The translations under genes were made by a program, and so were the position numbers. DNA of 64,000 bases from Arthrobacter sp. N199823. GTDB lineage: Bacteria; Actinomycetota; Actinomycetes; Actinomycetales; Micrococcaceae. The notes below the pieces were generated by a model. That model was not told the DNA's origin, ran no database searches, and saw only the letters and a program-made list of their open reading frames with translations. How positions within the stretch are numbered: position 1 is the first letter of the stretch; each line of letters begins with the position of its first letter. Location of the stretch: positions 623,244 through 687,243 of the forward strand of contig NZ_PJIN01000001.1 in the NCBI RefSeq assembly GCF_002929705.1. The letters are read 5' to 3'. Positions 18,419 through 27,925 of this stretch are shown piece by piece.

Positions 18419-19630
18419 ATGTACACCTCCATGAAAGATGCGCTCACCGCCGAACTGGATGAGATCCGCACCGCCGGACTGTTCAAGACCGAGCGCAAGA
18501 TCACCTCGGCCCAGTCCAGCCACATCACAGCCGGCGCGCTCGATGGCGCCGGCGCACCCGTGCTGAACTTCTGCGCCAACAACTACCTTGGCCTGGCCGA
18601 TCACCCGGACATCATCGGCGCTGCCAAGCAAGCCATGGACAGTCACGGCTTCGGCATGGCCAGTGTGCGCTTCATCTGCGGAACTCAGGACCTGCATCTG
18701 GAGCTGGAGGCAGCCGTCTCCGCGTTCCTAGGCACCGAGGACACCATCCTCTTCTCGTCCTGCTTTGATGCCAACGGTGGCGTCTTTGAATCGCTGTTCG
18801 GTGCGGACGATGCCATCATTTCCGACTCCCTGAACCACGCCTCAATCATCGACGGCATCCGCCTGTCCAAGGCTGCGCGTTTCCGCTATGCCAACCAGGA
18901 CATGGCGGATCTGGAAATCCAGCTGCAGGCCGCGGCAGCACTCAACAATGGTGCAGGGGCACGGCGCACCATCATCGTCACCGACGGCGTGTTCTCCATG
19001 GACGGTTTCCTGGCCCCGCTTGAGGCCATCTGCGATCTCGCCGAGCAGTACGGCGCCCTGGTCATGGTGGACGATTCCCACGCAGTGGGCTTCATGGGCG
19101 CCACCGGGGCCGGCACACCGGAGCACGCCGGCGTTAGCGACCGCGTGGATATTTACACCGGCACCTTCGGCAAGGCTCTGGGCGGGGCGTCCGGCGGCTA
19201 CGTCGCCGGCCGCGGCGAAATCGTCGCGATGTTGCGTCAAAAGGCCCGCCCGTACCTGTTCTCCAACTCCCTGGCCCCGGCCATTGTGGCGGCAACACTC
19301 AAGGCGCTTCAGCTAGTGGCCAGCTCGGGCGAACTGCGCAGCCGTTTGTTTGAGAACGCCGCACTGTTCCGCCGCCGCATGAGCGAGGAGGGCTTTGAAC
19401 TGCTCCCCGGCGAGCACGCCATTGTGCCCGTCATGTTCGGCGACGCTGTGGAAGCTGCCCGCGTGGCCGATGCCATGCTGGAGCACGGCGTGTTCGTCAC
19501 CGCCTTCAGTTTCCCCGTGGTCCCGCGCGGTGCAGCCCGCATCCGGGTGCAGCTTTCGGCTGCGCACAGTGCGGACGACGTCGAAACATGTGTCCGTGCC
19601 TTTGTCGCCGCCCGTGGGGGAGCCGAGTAG
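18419..19630 (+). CDS. kbl: Glycine C-acetyltransferase (2-amino-3-ketobutyrate CoA ligase)
   Basis: A 403-residue PLP enzyme of the alpha-oxoamine synthase family that splits 2-amino-3-ketobutyrate with CoA into glycine and acetyl-CoA. The cofactor lysine is Lys252 in [14 protein letters not shown]; the [12 protein letters not shown] segment carries the conserved Asp and His. The ATG at 18419 matches the family N-terminus ([22 protein letters not shown] follows after four residues). It forms the threonine degradation pair with tdh. Confidence 0.96.
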   Translation: MYTSMKDALTAELDEIRTAGLFKTERKITSAQSSHITAGALDGAGAPVLNFCANNYLGLADHPDIIGAAKQAMDSHGFGMASVRFICGTQDLHLELEAAVSAFLGTEDTILFSSCFDANGGVFESLFGADDAIISDSLNHASIIDGIRLSKAARFRYANQDMADLEIQLQAAAALNNGAGARRTIIVTDGVFSMDGFLAPLEAICDLAEQYGALVMVDDSHAVGFMGATGAGTPEHAGVSDRVDIYTGTFGKALGGASGGYVAGRGEIVAMLRQKARPYLFSNSLAPAIVAATLKALQLVASSGELRSRLFENAALFRRRMSEEGFELLPGEHAIVPVMFGDAVEAARVADAMLEHGVFVTAFSFPVVPRGAARIRVQLSAAHSADDVETCVRAFVAARGGAE

Positions 19631-19702
19631 TTATTGGCCGGGCGGTGTAATCTGTGAGCTGGTCCGGTAATGGGCTGTCAGCTGTTTTGAGGGGGCCAAA
19701 CA

Positions 19703-20728
19703 ATGAGTGGACCACAGCCATGGCCGGGCCCGCAGGGCAATGCTGCCGGCCATCAAGGAGCACCGCCACCACCACCCGTGGGCCCGCCTTCACCCGCTGG
19801 CCCGCTTCCGCCTGCTGGCCCGCCCAGCGGTGCGCAGCCTAAGGGAGCGGGCAAAATTATTGCCTGGACAGTGGCCGGAACCGTGCTGGTGGGCGCCATT
19901 GTGGTGGGTGCTGTCATTGCCGCCAACACGCTCTGGGGCACACCGGCAGCACCCGCCCCGGTGGCAGTTAGCTCCAGCCAAGAGCAGGCAGTTCCGGAAG
20001 CTGCCGCGCCCGAAGCCGCCCACGCAGCTCCGCCGTCCGCCACGCCTGCCCCAAGCAGTGTCCCCACGCCTGATACTTCGGGCTACTCCAATGCGGACAA
20101 GGCGTATTGCAAATGGCAGGGGAAGGTGATTTTTGTTGGCGCCTCAGATTCCTTCCGCGCAGCAATTTGTGAGATCAACGGCCAAACCACGTATTTGGGC
20201 TTGGATAAGAAAACTGGATTGGCCACTGTTCTGCCGGCCTACCGGTCATCCGATTCGGCCACAGCGCACAAAGACAACTACGCCTATAACCTGAATTCCA
20301 GCGCGTTCGAGATCACCCAGAACAATAAGGTCATCGCCGAGGAAAAAATGTTGAGCTGGTGGACGCCCAGCGCTCCGGAAATGCAACTTCCTGGCGACTT
20401 GGGACTCAGCCAACCCATCTCCTATCCGTCCTGCAATGGCAGCGGCGTCATTATCTTGGGGACGTTCTTCGACCCAGCAACGAATGTAGCAGCCATTGAC
20501 CGGGCGCTAAAGAACAACCCCGGCTCCATGTACCTGCGCACCGATCTCTCCTGCGGCAACTTCCGCGGTCCCTCGCTGGACAACAGCAACGGAAACTCCA
20601 TTTATGCCGTGGTCAAGGCCATTCCGGGCAGCAAATCGGATGTGTGTGAGGCCATGAAACAGTACGACGCCGCAGGAGAGTGGCTGGAAAACGGCGTGGA
20701 CGCGGCTAAGAACATCCAGTGTTCTTAA
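19703..20728 (+). CDS. Proline-rich single-pass membrane protein
   Basis: A 341-residue protein of unknown function. The first 50 residues are rich in Pro and Gly, followed by one hydrophobic segment (IIAWTVAGTVLVGAIVVGAVIAA), an Ala/Pro linker and an extracellular C-terminal domain with four cysteines that could pair. GAGGGGG precedes the ATG. It lies directly upstream of PP2C-like and kinase-like genes, so the three may belong to one signalling or envelope unit, but this is only positional inference. Confidence 0.7.
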   Translation: MSGPQPWPGPQGNAAGHQGAPPPPPVGPPSPAGPLPPAGPPSGAQPKGAGKIIAWTVAGTVLVGAIVVGAVIAANTLWGTPAAPAPVAVSSSQEQAVPEAAAPEAAHAAPPSATPAPSSVPTPDTSGYSNADKAYCKWQGKVIFVGASDSFRAAICEINGQTTYLGLDKKTGLATVLPAYRSSDSATAHKDNYAYNLNSSAFEITQNNKVIAEEKMLSWWTPSAPEMQLPGDLGLSQPISYPSCNGSGVIILGTFFDPATNVAAIDRALKNNPGSMYLRTDLSCGNFRGPSLDNSNGNSIYAVVKAIPGSKSDVCEAMKQYDAAGEWLENGVDAAKNIQCS

Positions 20729-20752
20729 TGCGGGAACTGGCAGGATAGGGAT

Positions 20753-21556
20753 ATGAGATTTGCTTGGGATATCCGTGCCCGCGTCCAGTTTGAAGGTGAT
20801 GCCCATGTCCTGGAGGACAGCTGCGGCTTCAACGGACCCAACGCGTGGATCATAGACGGCGCCACGAGCCTGCTCGAACCCCTGGACTTGCCCGCCGCCT
20901 CTGATCCGCAGTGGCTGGCCCAGCAACTGTCCATAATTTTGGCGCAGATCTCCAGCAGTCCCGGCAATCCCGCCACCCCAGACACCCCCGGCCGCGACGG
21001 CGTGCGTGGGCTGTTGGCCGCCGCATTGGCTGCGATCGACGTCACCGGATCGGTGCTGGTTGGCGCGGAAAAGGTGCGTTTTCCCAGTGCCGCCGTTTCG
21101 CTCGCCCAGCTCTCTGCTGACGGAGTAGAGATTGCCAGCCTGGCCGATTGCACCGTGGTGGTGCGCACGCACGACGGCGCCACTCACCTCGTGCGCGCTG
21201 AGCTCGCCGACTCCCGGGTTCCGGACGGGACACCGGAACAACGCCTGCGCCTGCTCCGGCAAGACCGCGAAATGCGCAACACTCCCGGCCGCTTGTGGGT
21301 GGCACGGCGGGAAGCCGCAGCAGCGGATCATGCCCACGTTGTCCGGCTCGGACCGCCAGAGATCATGGTGATGGCGAGCGACGGAGCCTGGCGCGCCGTC
21401 GACCTTGGTTTGGTCAGTGGACCCGAGGAATTCTTGGCGCGCACCTCCACCACCGTGGACGCCCTGGGCCTCATGCACGAATTGCGCGTCCATCAGGGCC
21501 GGATCGGCGAAGTGGCCGACGACGCTACCGTACTGACGCTTGCGCCGCGGCCGTGA
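20753..21556 (+). CDS. PP2C-like protein phosphatase domain protein
   Basis: A 267-residue protein with the order of PP2C motifs: EDSCGF near the N-terminus, AWIIDGATSL in place of the usual DGxGG metal motif, a central PSAAVSLAQL and IASLADCTVVV strand pair, IMVMASDGAW and a final DDATVLTL. The metal-binding aspartates seem largely kept, but the first DGMGG motif is altered, so activity is uncertain. It overlaps the next gene by four bases (GTGA), which implies coupled translation. Confidence 0.72.
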   Translation: MRFAWDIRARVQFEGDAHVLEDSCGFNGPNAWIIDGATSLLEPLDLPAASDPQWLAQQLSIILAQISSSPGNPATPDTPGRDGVRGLLAAALAAIDVTGSVLVGAEKVRFPSAAVSLAQLSADGVEIASLADCTVVVRTHDGATHLVRAELADSRVPDGTPEQRLRLLRQDREMRNTPGRLWVARREAAAADHAHVVRLGPPEIMVMASDGAWRAVDLGLVSGPEEFLARTSTTVDALGLMHELRVHQGRIGEVADDATVLTLAPRP

Positions 21557-22473
21557 ATCAGCGGATCACGTGGGCCCAGCTGCCGGTGGCCGTCCGAGAG
21601 GGCGTCGAGAATATTTTGGGAGACGTGGTCGCCGAAGCTGCCTCTCAGCCGTTCGGCTTCTCGCCGGGATCGGCTGACCGGGTGACTTTAGAGTCGGGCC
21701 GGCGGGCGTTTGTGAAGGCCGTCTGCGCGGACGTCAATGCGAGCTCGCCGGAGCTGCACCGCCGCGAAGCTGCCGTTACCGCGGCGCTACCGGAGGGTGT
21801 GGCGGCTCCGGATTTCCTGGGGATGTACGACGACGGCACATGGGTTGCGCTGGTCCTGGCCGATGTTGCGGGCCGGCATCCGCAGGAACCCTGGGTGGAA
21901 AGCGAGGTGCGGCAGGTGCTGGATGCAGTGGCTGCAGTGGGGGAGATCGAGCTGCCAGACGATATTGATCTGCCGCTGTATCAGGACTCTCTCCGTGATG
22001 CGTTTAGAGGATGGGAAAAACTTCAAACGCGACCCCTATCCGGCATGGACTCTTGGGCAGCCGGGAACATGCCGCGGTTGATTGAATTGGCGCGACAGGG
22101 CACCGGATTTCTGGCAGGGGAATCGCTGGTCCATGGAGATCTGCGTGCCGACAACATCCTCTTGACCGATCAAGGTGTGGTGCTTTTGGACTGGCCGTGG
22201 GCTGCTCGCGGCGCCGCCTGGGTTGAGGGACTCAGCGTGCTGCTCAACGTCAAGACACTTGATCCGAACGCCTCGGTGGAACACTTCCTGGCCGATCATC
22301 GCGTCTTTGCTGAGATACGCCCGCAGGCGATCACTGCCGTCATGGCAGGGTGGGCCGGCTATTTCCTTGACATGTCCCGGTGCCCGGCACCCCCTGGTAT
22401 CCCCACGCTCAGGGAGTTTCAGCGGCGGCAGGCGGACGTCCTGATCCACTGGCTCCACGCCCGCGGGCTATGA
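21553..22473 (+). CDS. Aminoglycoside phosphotransferase (APH) family kinase-like protein
   Basis: A 306-residue protein with the APH/choline-kinase fold. The catalytic loop reads LVHGDLRADNILL and is followed by the DFG-equivalent LLDWPWAA. Nucleotide-binding residues in the N-terminal lobe are less clear. Its GTG start overlaps the previous PP2C-like stop. Family members phosphorylate small molecules including antibiotics; the substrate here is unknown, and resistance should not be assumed. Confidence 0.8.
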   Translation: MNQRITWAQLPVAVREGVENILGDVVAEAASQPFGFSPGSADRVTLESGRRAFVKAVCADVNASSPELHRREAAVTAALPEGVAAPDFLGMYDDGTWVALVLADVAGRHPQEPWVESEVRQVLDAVAAVGEIELPDDIDLPLYQDSLRDAFRGWEKLQTRPLSGMDSWAAGNMPRLIELARQGTGFLAGESLVHGDLRADNILLTDQGVVLLDWPWAARGAAWVEGLSVLLNVKTLDPNASVEHFLADHRVFAEIRPQAITAVMAGWAGYFLDMSRCPAPPGIPTLREFQRRQADVLIHWLHARGL

Positions 22474-22479
22474 ATGTGG

Positions 22480-23496
22480 CTACAGGGCAATCGTTCTGAA
22501 CCCCAGGTTGCCGCTAGCCGATTCGGGGGAGTTGGAGCTCCGGGCGGCCAGCCTGTAACGGTTGCAGTAGGAATCGTGGCATAGATAGGAACCGCCTCGC
22601 ATGACGCGGCCGCGTCCTATGGTGGGGCCGGGCGGATCCGCAACTGTGCCTTGGTTCAGGCAGCTTTTGTAGTACTTGGGCAGGAACCAGTCTGTGCACC
22701 ATTCCCAGACGTTGCCGCTGGTTTGGAAGAGACCGTAAGCATTGGGCGTGAAGCTGTCCACGGGCGCGGTGGTGAGGTATCCGTCGTCGCACGTGTTTTC
22801 TGCGGGAAAGGTTCCCTGCCAGATATTGCAGTGGTGCAGGGTTTCACCGGCGGAATCGGTGCCGTGGAGCTCGTTGCCCCACGGGTAGCGCGAATCGGGC
22901 AGGCCGCCACGGGCCGCATATTCCCACTGAGCCTCCGTGGGAAGTGCTCGGCCGGCCCAGGCGCAGTAGGCCAACGCGTCCGTGTGCGATACCTGGGTGA
23001 CGGGGTGATCTGCCGCGTCTTGCCAGTGCGAACGGGGACCGGAGGGATGGGCCCAGTCGGCGCCGCGAACATTGAGCCACCAAGGAGTCCCTGCGGCCGT
23101 GCCCAAAATGTCGGCCGCGTCGGCCTGGACAGCAAGGTGGAAGACCGCTGAGGTGCCGTAGAGCTCGGATTCGGTGCGGTATCCGGTGGCATCAACAAAG
23201 GCAGCAAAATCGGTGTTACTCACGGCCGTGGTGGAGATCCTGAAGGCGGAAATGAAAACGTCGTGGACGGGGGTTTCGCCGTCGGCCGGGTAGCCCTCGT
23301 CAAAGGGATCGCCCATGGAGAAAGTGCCAGCCGGTATGAGGGCATCTCCACGTACGGTGAGGCCTTCTTGCCCAGCAGCCACCTCATGGTGGTGAGAGCC
23401 CTGCGCTTGTGGGACGCTCAGCGAGAAGACTTGGGGGGCGGCTGTGATGCCGGGGGTGTGGCCGTCTCGGCCTTCGGGACTGCAACAGCTAGACAT
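22480..23496 (-). CDS. Formylglycine-generating enzyme (sulfatase-modifying factor)
   Basis: A 338-residue FGE-sulfatase domain protein that oxidises the active-site cysteine of sulfatases to formylglycine. The C-terminal catalytic segment RVMRGGSYLCHDSYCNRYR carries Cys306 and Cys311, the five-residue spacing of the copper-binding pair in characterised actinobacterial FGE. Motifs ALPTEAQWEYAARGG and GNVWEWCTDWF are also diagnostic. Its likely client is the CVPAR sulfatase at 14564-16045, the only sulfatase seen in the window. It converges on the APH-like gene with a six-base gap. Confidence 0.95.
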   Translation of the reverse strand: MSSCCSPEGRDGHTPGITAAPQVFSLSVPQAQGSHHHEVAAGQEGLTVRGDALIPAGTFSMGDPFDEGYPADGETPVHDVFISAFRISTTAVSNTDFAAFVDATGYRTESELYGTSAVFHLAVQADAADILGTAAGTPWWLNVRGADWAHPSGPRSHWQDAADHPVTQVSHTDALAYCAWAGRALPTEAQWEYAARGGLPDSRYPWGNELHGTDSAGETLHHCNIWQGTFPAENTCDDGYLTTAPVDSFTPNAYGLFQTSGNVWEWCTDWFLPKYYKSCLNQGTVADPPGPTIGRGRVMRGGSYLCHDSYCNRYRLAARSSNSPESASGNLGFRTIAL

Positions 23497-23629
23497 GGGC
23501 TCACTTTGGCGCGGGGAATTACGGACGTTTCCACCAGTCTATTCAGAGTTGAACGCACATGTTGCAGGCACGGTTGGCTCAGTGGCGGACATTAGGATTG
23601 AGTCTTGGCTTTTGAATGAATAGGTGAAT

Positions 23630-24166
23630 ATGAGTCCTTCAACGATCTATCCGTCCGGACCCCGGCTAAGCTACCGCGACTTTGGCGCGCCTGATATCCC
23701 CGCTGTTCATGAATACACTGCCGATCCGTTGGTCACTCGGTTCTCCACCTGGGGGCCGAATACTCTGGAGCAGACCACGGCATTTGTTGAAGAGGCCGCG
23801 CAGGCACACCTGTTAGAGAATCGCACAGCTTTTTCCCTGGCCGCCGTTTTGGATGGCAAGACCATTGGATCGGTAGGTATTTGGACTACTGATGCGCATG
23901 ATCGCAACGGCGAGCTAGGTTACACGTTCCACCGAGCGTATTGGGGCAAGGGATACGCGAGCGAGGCAGTGGCCATGCTCCTGAGTTTCGGCTTCACCAC
24001 GCTTGGGTTTGAGCGCATCACTGCCACGTGCCACCCCGAGAATCAGGGGTCTATTCGGGTGCTGGAAAAGAGCGGGTTCTCTTGGGAAGGGCGGCTGCGT
24101 TCGCATCGGCTGGTCCGTGGGAAGCGCCGGGACTCCATGCTCTATTCCATCCTCCGCGGGGAATAG
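23630..24166 (+). CDS. RimJ/RimL-type GNAT N-acetyltransferase
   Basis: A 178-residue GNAT protein of the RimJ/RimL type: LGYTFHRAYWGKGYASEAVAMLLSFGF contains the acetyl-CoA loop, and IRVLEKSGFSWEGRLR is the usual C-terminal strand. The ATG at 23630 was preferred over a GTG six bases upstream. Its last 44 codons and about 50 bases downstream are repeated at 41037-41214, the feature that marks the left edge of the accessory segment. Confidence 0.88.
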   Translation: MSPSTIYPSGPRLSYRDFGAPDIPAVHEYTADPLVTRFSTWGPNTLEQTTAFVEEAAQAHLLENRTAFSLAAVLDGKTIGSVGIWTTDAHDRNGELGYTFHRAYWGKGYASEAVAMLLSFGFTTLGFERITATCHPENQGSIRVLEKSGFSWEGRLRSHRLVRGKRRDSMLYSILRGE

Positions 24167-24215
24167 AGACAGGCGTATCATGCGGATCACTGCATGTTTC
24201 TACTCTCATCTCAGG
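24034..24215 (+). repeat. Left direct repeat of the accessory segment
   Basis: About 182 bases covering the 3' end of the GNAT gene and its trailer match 41037-41214 in the same orientation at roughly 94 percent, with one in-frame six-base deletion in the right copy. This copy is part of an intact gene; the right copy is a fragment. The two bracket about 17 kb. Confidence 0.88.
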
Positions 24216-24277
24216 CGTCCAATTGAGTTAAAACAGGCTTGCCAGCTGAGTCCGCGGCGTTTCTTTAGGGGAACGGC

Positions 24278-25490
24278 GGATTCTGGCGGTCATTGCAACA
24301 GGAGGGGTTCGATCAGTTCGATCGGTTTCTTGAACTCTAGTCGTTTGCGTGGTCTGTCGTTGAGCTCGGCGGCGACCCAGTCAAGATCCTGGGCACTGTG
24401 GATGCTCAGATCAGTGCCTTTGGGGAAATACTGGCGCAGCAGTCCATTTGTGTTCTCGTTGATACCGCGTTGCCAGGGTGAATGCGGGTCGCAAAAGTAG
24501 ATCTCGATCCCGGTATCCATCTTCACCGTTTTCCAGTCCTGCATTTCGATGCCTTGGTCCCACGTCAGGGAATGCCGCAGTGCTTGCGGGAGTGTTTTGA
24601 TCTTCGCGGTCAACGCTTCACGCATCTGCTCGGCTTTGTAGCCATCGGGTAGGTGAACGAGCATTGTGTAGTTGGTAGTCCGCTCCACGAGGGTCCCGAT
24701 AGCGGTCTGGTTACCCTTGCCGATGATGAGGTCCCCTTCCCAGTGTCCTGGTACGGCACGGTCCTCTACCTCGGGTGGGCGCTGGGAAATATTGATCATG
24801 TCTGGGATCCGGTTCTTACGCTGACCGGCCTTCCGGGAGGGGCGGCGCACGGCCCGCCCAGTGCGTAAACACGCGGTCAGATCCCGATTCAAGGTGCCCC
24901 GGGACTGGACGTACAGTGACTGGTAAATCGTCTCCGGTGACACCCGCATCTCCTCTTCGTCGGGGAACTGGACCCGCAGTCGTCCTGCGATTTGTTCCGG
25001 TGAATACTTCTTAGCAAGGTCCTCTTCCACTACTGTACGCAGGGCCATGTTCGTGTGGAGTTTGGCCGGTTTCGGCCGACTGGCACGCTCGTAGGCGAGC
25101 ATATGAGCCGAGGTTGCCCGATAGGCGGTGCCGGGTTTCGTGTTGCGACGCAACTCCCTGGATACCGTCGAGGCAGACCGGCCAATAACCTCCCCAATCG
25201 CTCTCAAGGACAGGCCCTGAGCGTAAAGAATCGCGATCTCTTCACGCTGGGCGAACGTCAGACACCGGCCCTTCAAATTCCTGCCACGGCGAGGTCGGAC
25301 GCCACCGGCAGCGGCCAAGACAGTGCGCCCTGTACGCCTACTGGTATTAATCGGAATAACGGCATCAGTGATGAAATCACCTGCCTGCATCCCTGCCCAA
25401 AAGACCTGCAATAGATCCGGCCGGAAAAGGATTGAATACTTCGCCATATCAACACTCATTCACTAAGTGTTGCAATCACCGCAAGAACCC
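24278..25490 (-). mobile_element. IS30 family insertion sequence
   Basis: About 1,213 bp. Terminal inverted repeats of 23 bp lie at 24278-24300 and 25468-25490 and match at 20 of 23 positions, including the inner GCGGT and ATTGCAACA. A single transposase gene fills the element. No clear 2-3 bp target duplication could be assigned, so the exact ends are uncertain by a few bases. It lies 63 bases beyond the left direct repeat. Confidence 0.85.
24290..25459 (-). CDS. IS30 family transposase
   Basis: A 389-residue DDE transposase. The N-terminal helix-turn-helix (LTFAQREEIAILYAQGLSLRAIGEVIG followed by RSASTVSRELRRN) is typical of IS30. The catalytic core shows GHWEGDLI for the first Asp, TWDQGIEM for the second, and CDPHSPWQRGINENTNGLLR with the final Glu. 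It appears full length and intact, so the element may still be active. Confidence 0.95.
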   Translation of the reverse strand: MSVDMAKYSILFRPDLLQVFWAGMQAGDFITDAVIPINTSRRTGRTVLAAAGGVRPRRGRNLKGRCLTFAQREEIAILYAQGLSLRAIGEVIGRSASTVSRELRRNTKPGTAYRATSAHMLAYERASRPKPAKLHTNMALRTVVEEDLAKKYSPEQIAGRLRVQFPDEEEMRVSPETIYQSLYVQSRGTLNRDLTACLRTGRAVRRPSRKAGQRKNRIPDMINISQRPPEVEDRAVPGHWEGDLIIGKGNQTAIGTLVERTTNYTMLVHLPDGYKAEQMREALTAKIKTLPQALRHSLTWDQGIEMQDWKTVKMDTGIEIYFCDPHSPWQRGINENTNGLLRQYFPKGTDLSIHSAQDLDWVAAELNDRPRKRLEFKKPIELIEPLLLQ

Positions 25491-25603
25491 AAGGAACCCT
25501 CACTGGGACGGGTTTGTCGTATCGGGCGTCCTTTTCCGTTAGTGGTGGCGGATTGAGGAGTCGATGTCGTTGTTTGAGGGCTGGTAGGTGGGTCCGGACT
25601 GCC

Positions 25604-26335
25604 TTATGGTTCGAAGTGGGTGGTTGGTGCTTCCAGATCTTTTTCCGCGACCAGGGCTGCTGCGATCTGGCGTAGCTTGATGTTACGTCTGGACGAGGCG
25701 GCCTTGAGGATCTCAACGGCACGTTTTTGACTGCAGTTGTTTTGTCCCATGATCATTCCCACGGCAAGGTCAATGGTTGTCCGGGATTTCATCGCTTCCA
25801 CAGCGTCGGTGGCGGTGTCTTGGTGACGTGCCATTCTCAACGCAATAGCGAAAGCTTGGGAGGCTTCGTCGGCATAGCCTTGTGCGAGGTTCTTCATTTC
25901 GGCGGTGAATTTGTGGGGAATCTTGCTGTAGAGGTTCAGCGCTGCCTGGTCTCCCTGCTCGAGTTGGAAGGGGACGGCCAACACCGAGCGGATCCCGCGG
26001 TCTACGACGTTTTGGGAATATTCAGGCCAGCGTTCTTCGGCTTGCAGGTCGGGGATGTGTTCGAGGGTTGGGTTTCGTGCAGCATTGAGGCATGGCCCGT
26101 CTTTGTAGCTGTATTGAACTTCGTCCAAGTCCTGGGCGTCTTGGCTGCTGCTGGCCACGGTGGCGGCGCGTTTATGCCGCAGCAGTGTGATTCCGCAGAG
26201 GACTTCCTCGCTTGCATCGGAGAGTTCATGAACGGCCAGGCGGGTTAGTGCGTTGAGGAAACTTTCAATTTCGCTGGATTCCAAGATTAGCCGCTGTAGA
26301 TCGCGGCTCTTGGTCACCCGGTGGTCATGTGTCAC
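25604..26335 (-). CDS. GAF and ANTAR domain transcription antiterminator
   Basis: A 243-residue two-domain regulator. Residues about 20-165 form a GAF sensor domain (GPCLNAARNPTLEHIPDL, SVLAVPFQL), and the C-terminal 65 residues are an ANTAR RNA-binding domain (SRTTIDLAVGMIMGQNNCSQKRAVEILKAAS). ANTAR proteins bind dual hairpins in leader RNA to prevent termination. The start is GTG. No cognate kinase or target hairpin was identified in the neighbourhood; such solitary GAF-ANTAR proteins are common in Arthrobacter-like genomes. Confidence 0.9.
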   Translation of the reverse strand: MTHDHRVTKSRDLQRLILESSEIESFLNALTRLAVHELSDASEEVLCGITLLRHKRAATVASSSQDAQDLDEVQYSYKDGPCLNAARNPTLEHIPDLQAEERWPEYSQNVVDRGIRSVLAVPFQLEQGDQAALNLYSKIPHKFTAEMKNLAQGYADEASQAFAIALRMARHQDTATDAVEAMKSRTTIDLAVGMIMGQNNCSQKRAVEILKAASSRRNIKLRQIAAALVAEKDLEAPTTHFEP

Positions 26336-26793
26336 GAAGCGGCCCCTGCGTCACAGACTTCATCCTGAGCGATGGCCCCAGAAGCGCCCATTTGATGCGG
26401 TGCGACTGGGAACCCTCTGAAGGTCGTCTTCGAAGACATGTCTGGGCTGACTGCTTAACCCATCCCTTCTGCCCCAACCTACTCTCAATGCGCGTGTGAT
26501 GGTGCGGTTTCGTCCGGGTAGTTTTTGCGGCACCTCATTTTGCAAGCCCTGCTCTTGTACACCCCCATGTAGCGGCAACCTTAGGATTCCGCAGTCCAAA
26601 TGGACACATTCACTGTGATGGATGTAACATGCTAGGCAACAAACCTCATGGTTTATTGCCTAAGACAATGGCAGGGTGGACCACCACCCACATCGGTTAT
26701 CGCATGGCCGGCATCTATCGGAATCATTCCAGAAAACGATGCCACGTCACGGCGATGACTCGCCAGACTCGTAGGACTGCCAGGAGAAGCTAC
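26336..26793. other. Intergenic stretch without a recognised gene
   Basis: About 460 bases lie between the divergent GAF-ANTAR gene and the next CDS. Short frames on both strands lack ribosome sites and resemble nothing known. It presumably holds promoters for both neighbours; none could be pinned down. Confidence 0.5.
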
Positions 26794-27216
26794 GTGACGA
26801 ATGATCCGTTCACCAATCATCATGATGAATTTGTCGACGGTATGGAATCGACATTGCAATGCGAGGGCTGTCAAACGGCCAAGCACTTAATGATCGAATC
26901 TATTGGTCCCATCCAGCCGATAGTCGTCGGCCGTGTTGCAGTGGAGTATAGCTGCGGACAATGCGGCTCCTTCTTCGGTCATGACGCCACCGTCCAGCAG
27001 GTGGCCAAGCTCCTCAACGCCACGGCCACTGCGCCGGGGATCTTGCATTTCGGGCGCTACTTCATCCATTGTGGTGAGCCGATGGAGGAACTTGGGGGCA
27101 GTGTTTCGCATCTCCACCCTCCAGTAGGCGGCCACACCGGTTCTCCTGACCGGGTTTCGCTTCGAACTCGCCGGCTCAAATGCCAGTGTGGATTCCAACT
27201 GGAAGTGCCGCTATGA
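26794..27216 (+). CDS. Small cysteine-rich, zinc-ribbon-like protein
   Basis: A 140-residue protein of unknown function. Cysteine pairs CEGC, CGQC and CQC, together with HCGEPMEE, suggest one or two zinc-binding sites. The GTG at 26794 is chosen because AGGAG lies seven bases upstream; the frame is open much further (to 26629), but the earlier part is Arg-rich and has no ribosome site. It is the first of several small solitary genes in the accessory segment. Confidence 0.7.
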   Translation: MTNDPFTNHHDEFVDGMESTLQCEGCQTAKHLMIESIGPIQPIVVGRVAVEYSCGQCGSFFGHDATVQQVAKLLNATATAPGILHFGRYFIHCGEPMEELGGSVSHLHPPVGGHTGSPDRVSLRTRRLKCQCGFQLEVPL

Positions 27217-27643
27217 GGCAACTAGGAAGCGACTTCATTCCCAGAGCAACCGTGGAAACGGTCCTTTCGTCAGGAAAATTGGGTCACCCGGGCCTAGTTC
27301 GTGCCACATTAGGCACCCGCGAGGTCGGGACGGCGCAGGTCTTAGCCGGTCAATCATGCCAGACGAAGGAGAACCAGTCGGGGCCCGACTCGTTATCGGG
27401 TGACCGGTCATCATCCTCCGTCTGTAGTAGCGGTGACCTCCCGGTGGTCGGCAAGCTTCAAGGCGACACTGCCTGGAAACCTGTTCCGATACGGCTCAGC
27501 GTCGAATCGATCACCCAGACCAAAGACCCAGGGAACTTTCCGTCCGGGCGAGAACTAGACCAGAGTCAGTTCGCTCGGAAATGGAGTCAGCAAAGGGCCC
27601 GGGCATTAACCCATACATCGCCGTCGAGTAAAGAGGAGAAAAA
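27217..27643. other. Intergenic stretch without a recognised gene
   Basis: About 430 bases. An open frame crosses it on the plus strand, but its product is low in hydrophobic residues, rich in Ser, Gln and Thr, and overlaps the preceding gene without a ribosome site, so it is not called. Nothing else was recognised. Confidence 0.45.
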
Positions 27644-27925
27644 ATGACTGGAAGAATCGAACTGCATCAGGAGACGAACGGACGCTACCGGGCAAAACTG
27701 GTCGATGACCTTAGAAACATACTCGCCGTCTCCACGGAGTTCGAATCGAAAAAGGCGGCCCTCGACGGCATCTTTACCCTGCGGGAAATTGCCGGCACAG
27801 CGCACATCAGCTACTGCAACTCCCAAGAAAATACAGCGGAACACGCACTCCGTGGCCCCACCCCGGAAAGTCTGAAACCGCTCCTACCCACGACACTACC
27901 GAAAGAATTCTGGCCTAACCGGTAG
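27644..27925 (+). CDS. YegP-type (DUF1508) small protein
   Basis: A 93-residue protein. Residues 1-55 (GRIELHQETNGRYRAKLVDD ... SKKAALDGIFTLREIA) match the YegP/DUF1508 repeat, a small alpha-beta fold of unknown function often found singly in Actinobacteria. A strong AGAGGAG site precedes the ATG. A second, shorter member of the family is encoded at 37025-37216 in the same accessory segment. Confidence 0.82.
   Translation: MTGRIELHQETNGRYRAKLVDDLRNILAVSTEFESKKAALDGIFTLREIAGTAHISYCNSQENTAEHALRGPTPESLKPLLPTTLPKEFWPNR

Noticed and set aside
20507-21493. Minus-strand open frame of about 328 codons opposite the PP2C-like gene
   Set aside because: Antisense to a coherent operon, with no ribosome site or motif.
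27180-27647. 155-codon plus-strand frame after the zinc-ribbon-like gene
   Set aside because: No ribosome site, overlaps the preceding gene and the next start, and composition looks non-coding.
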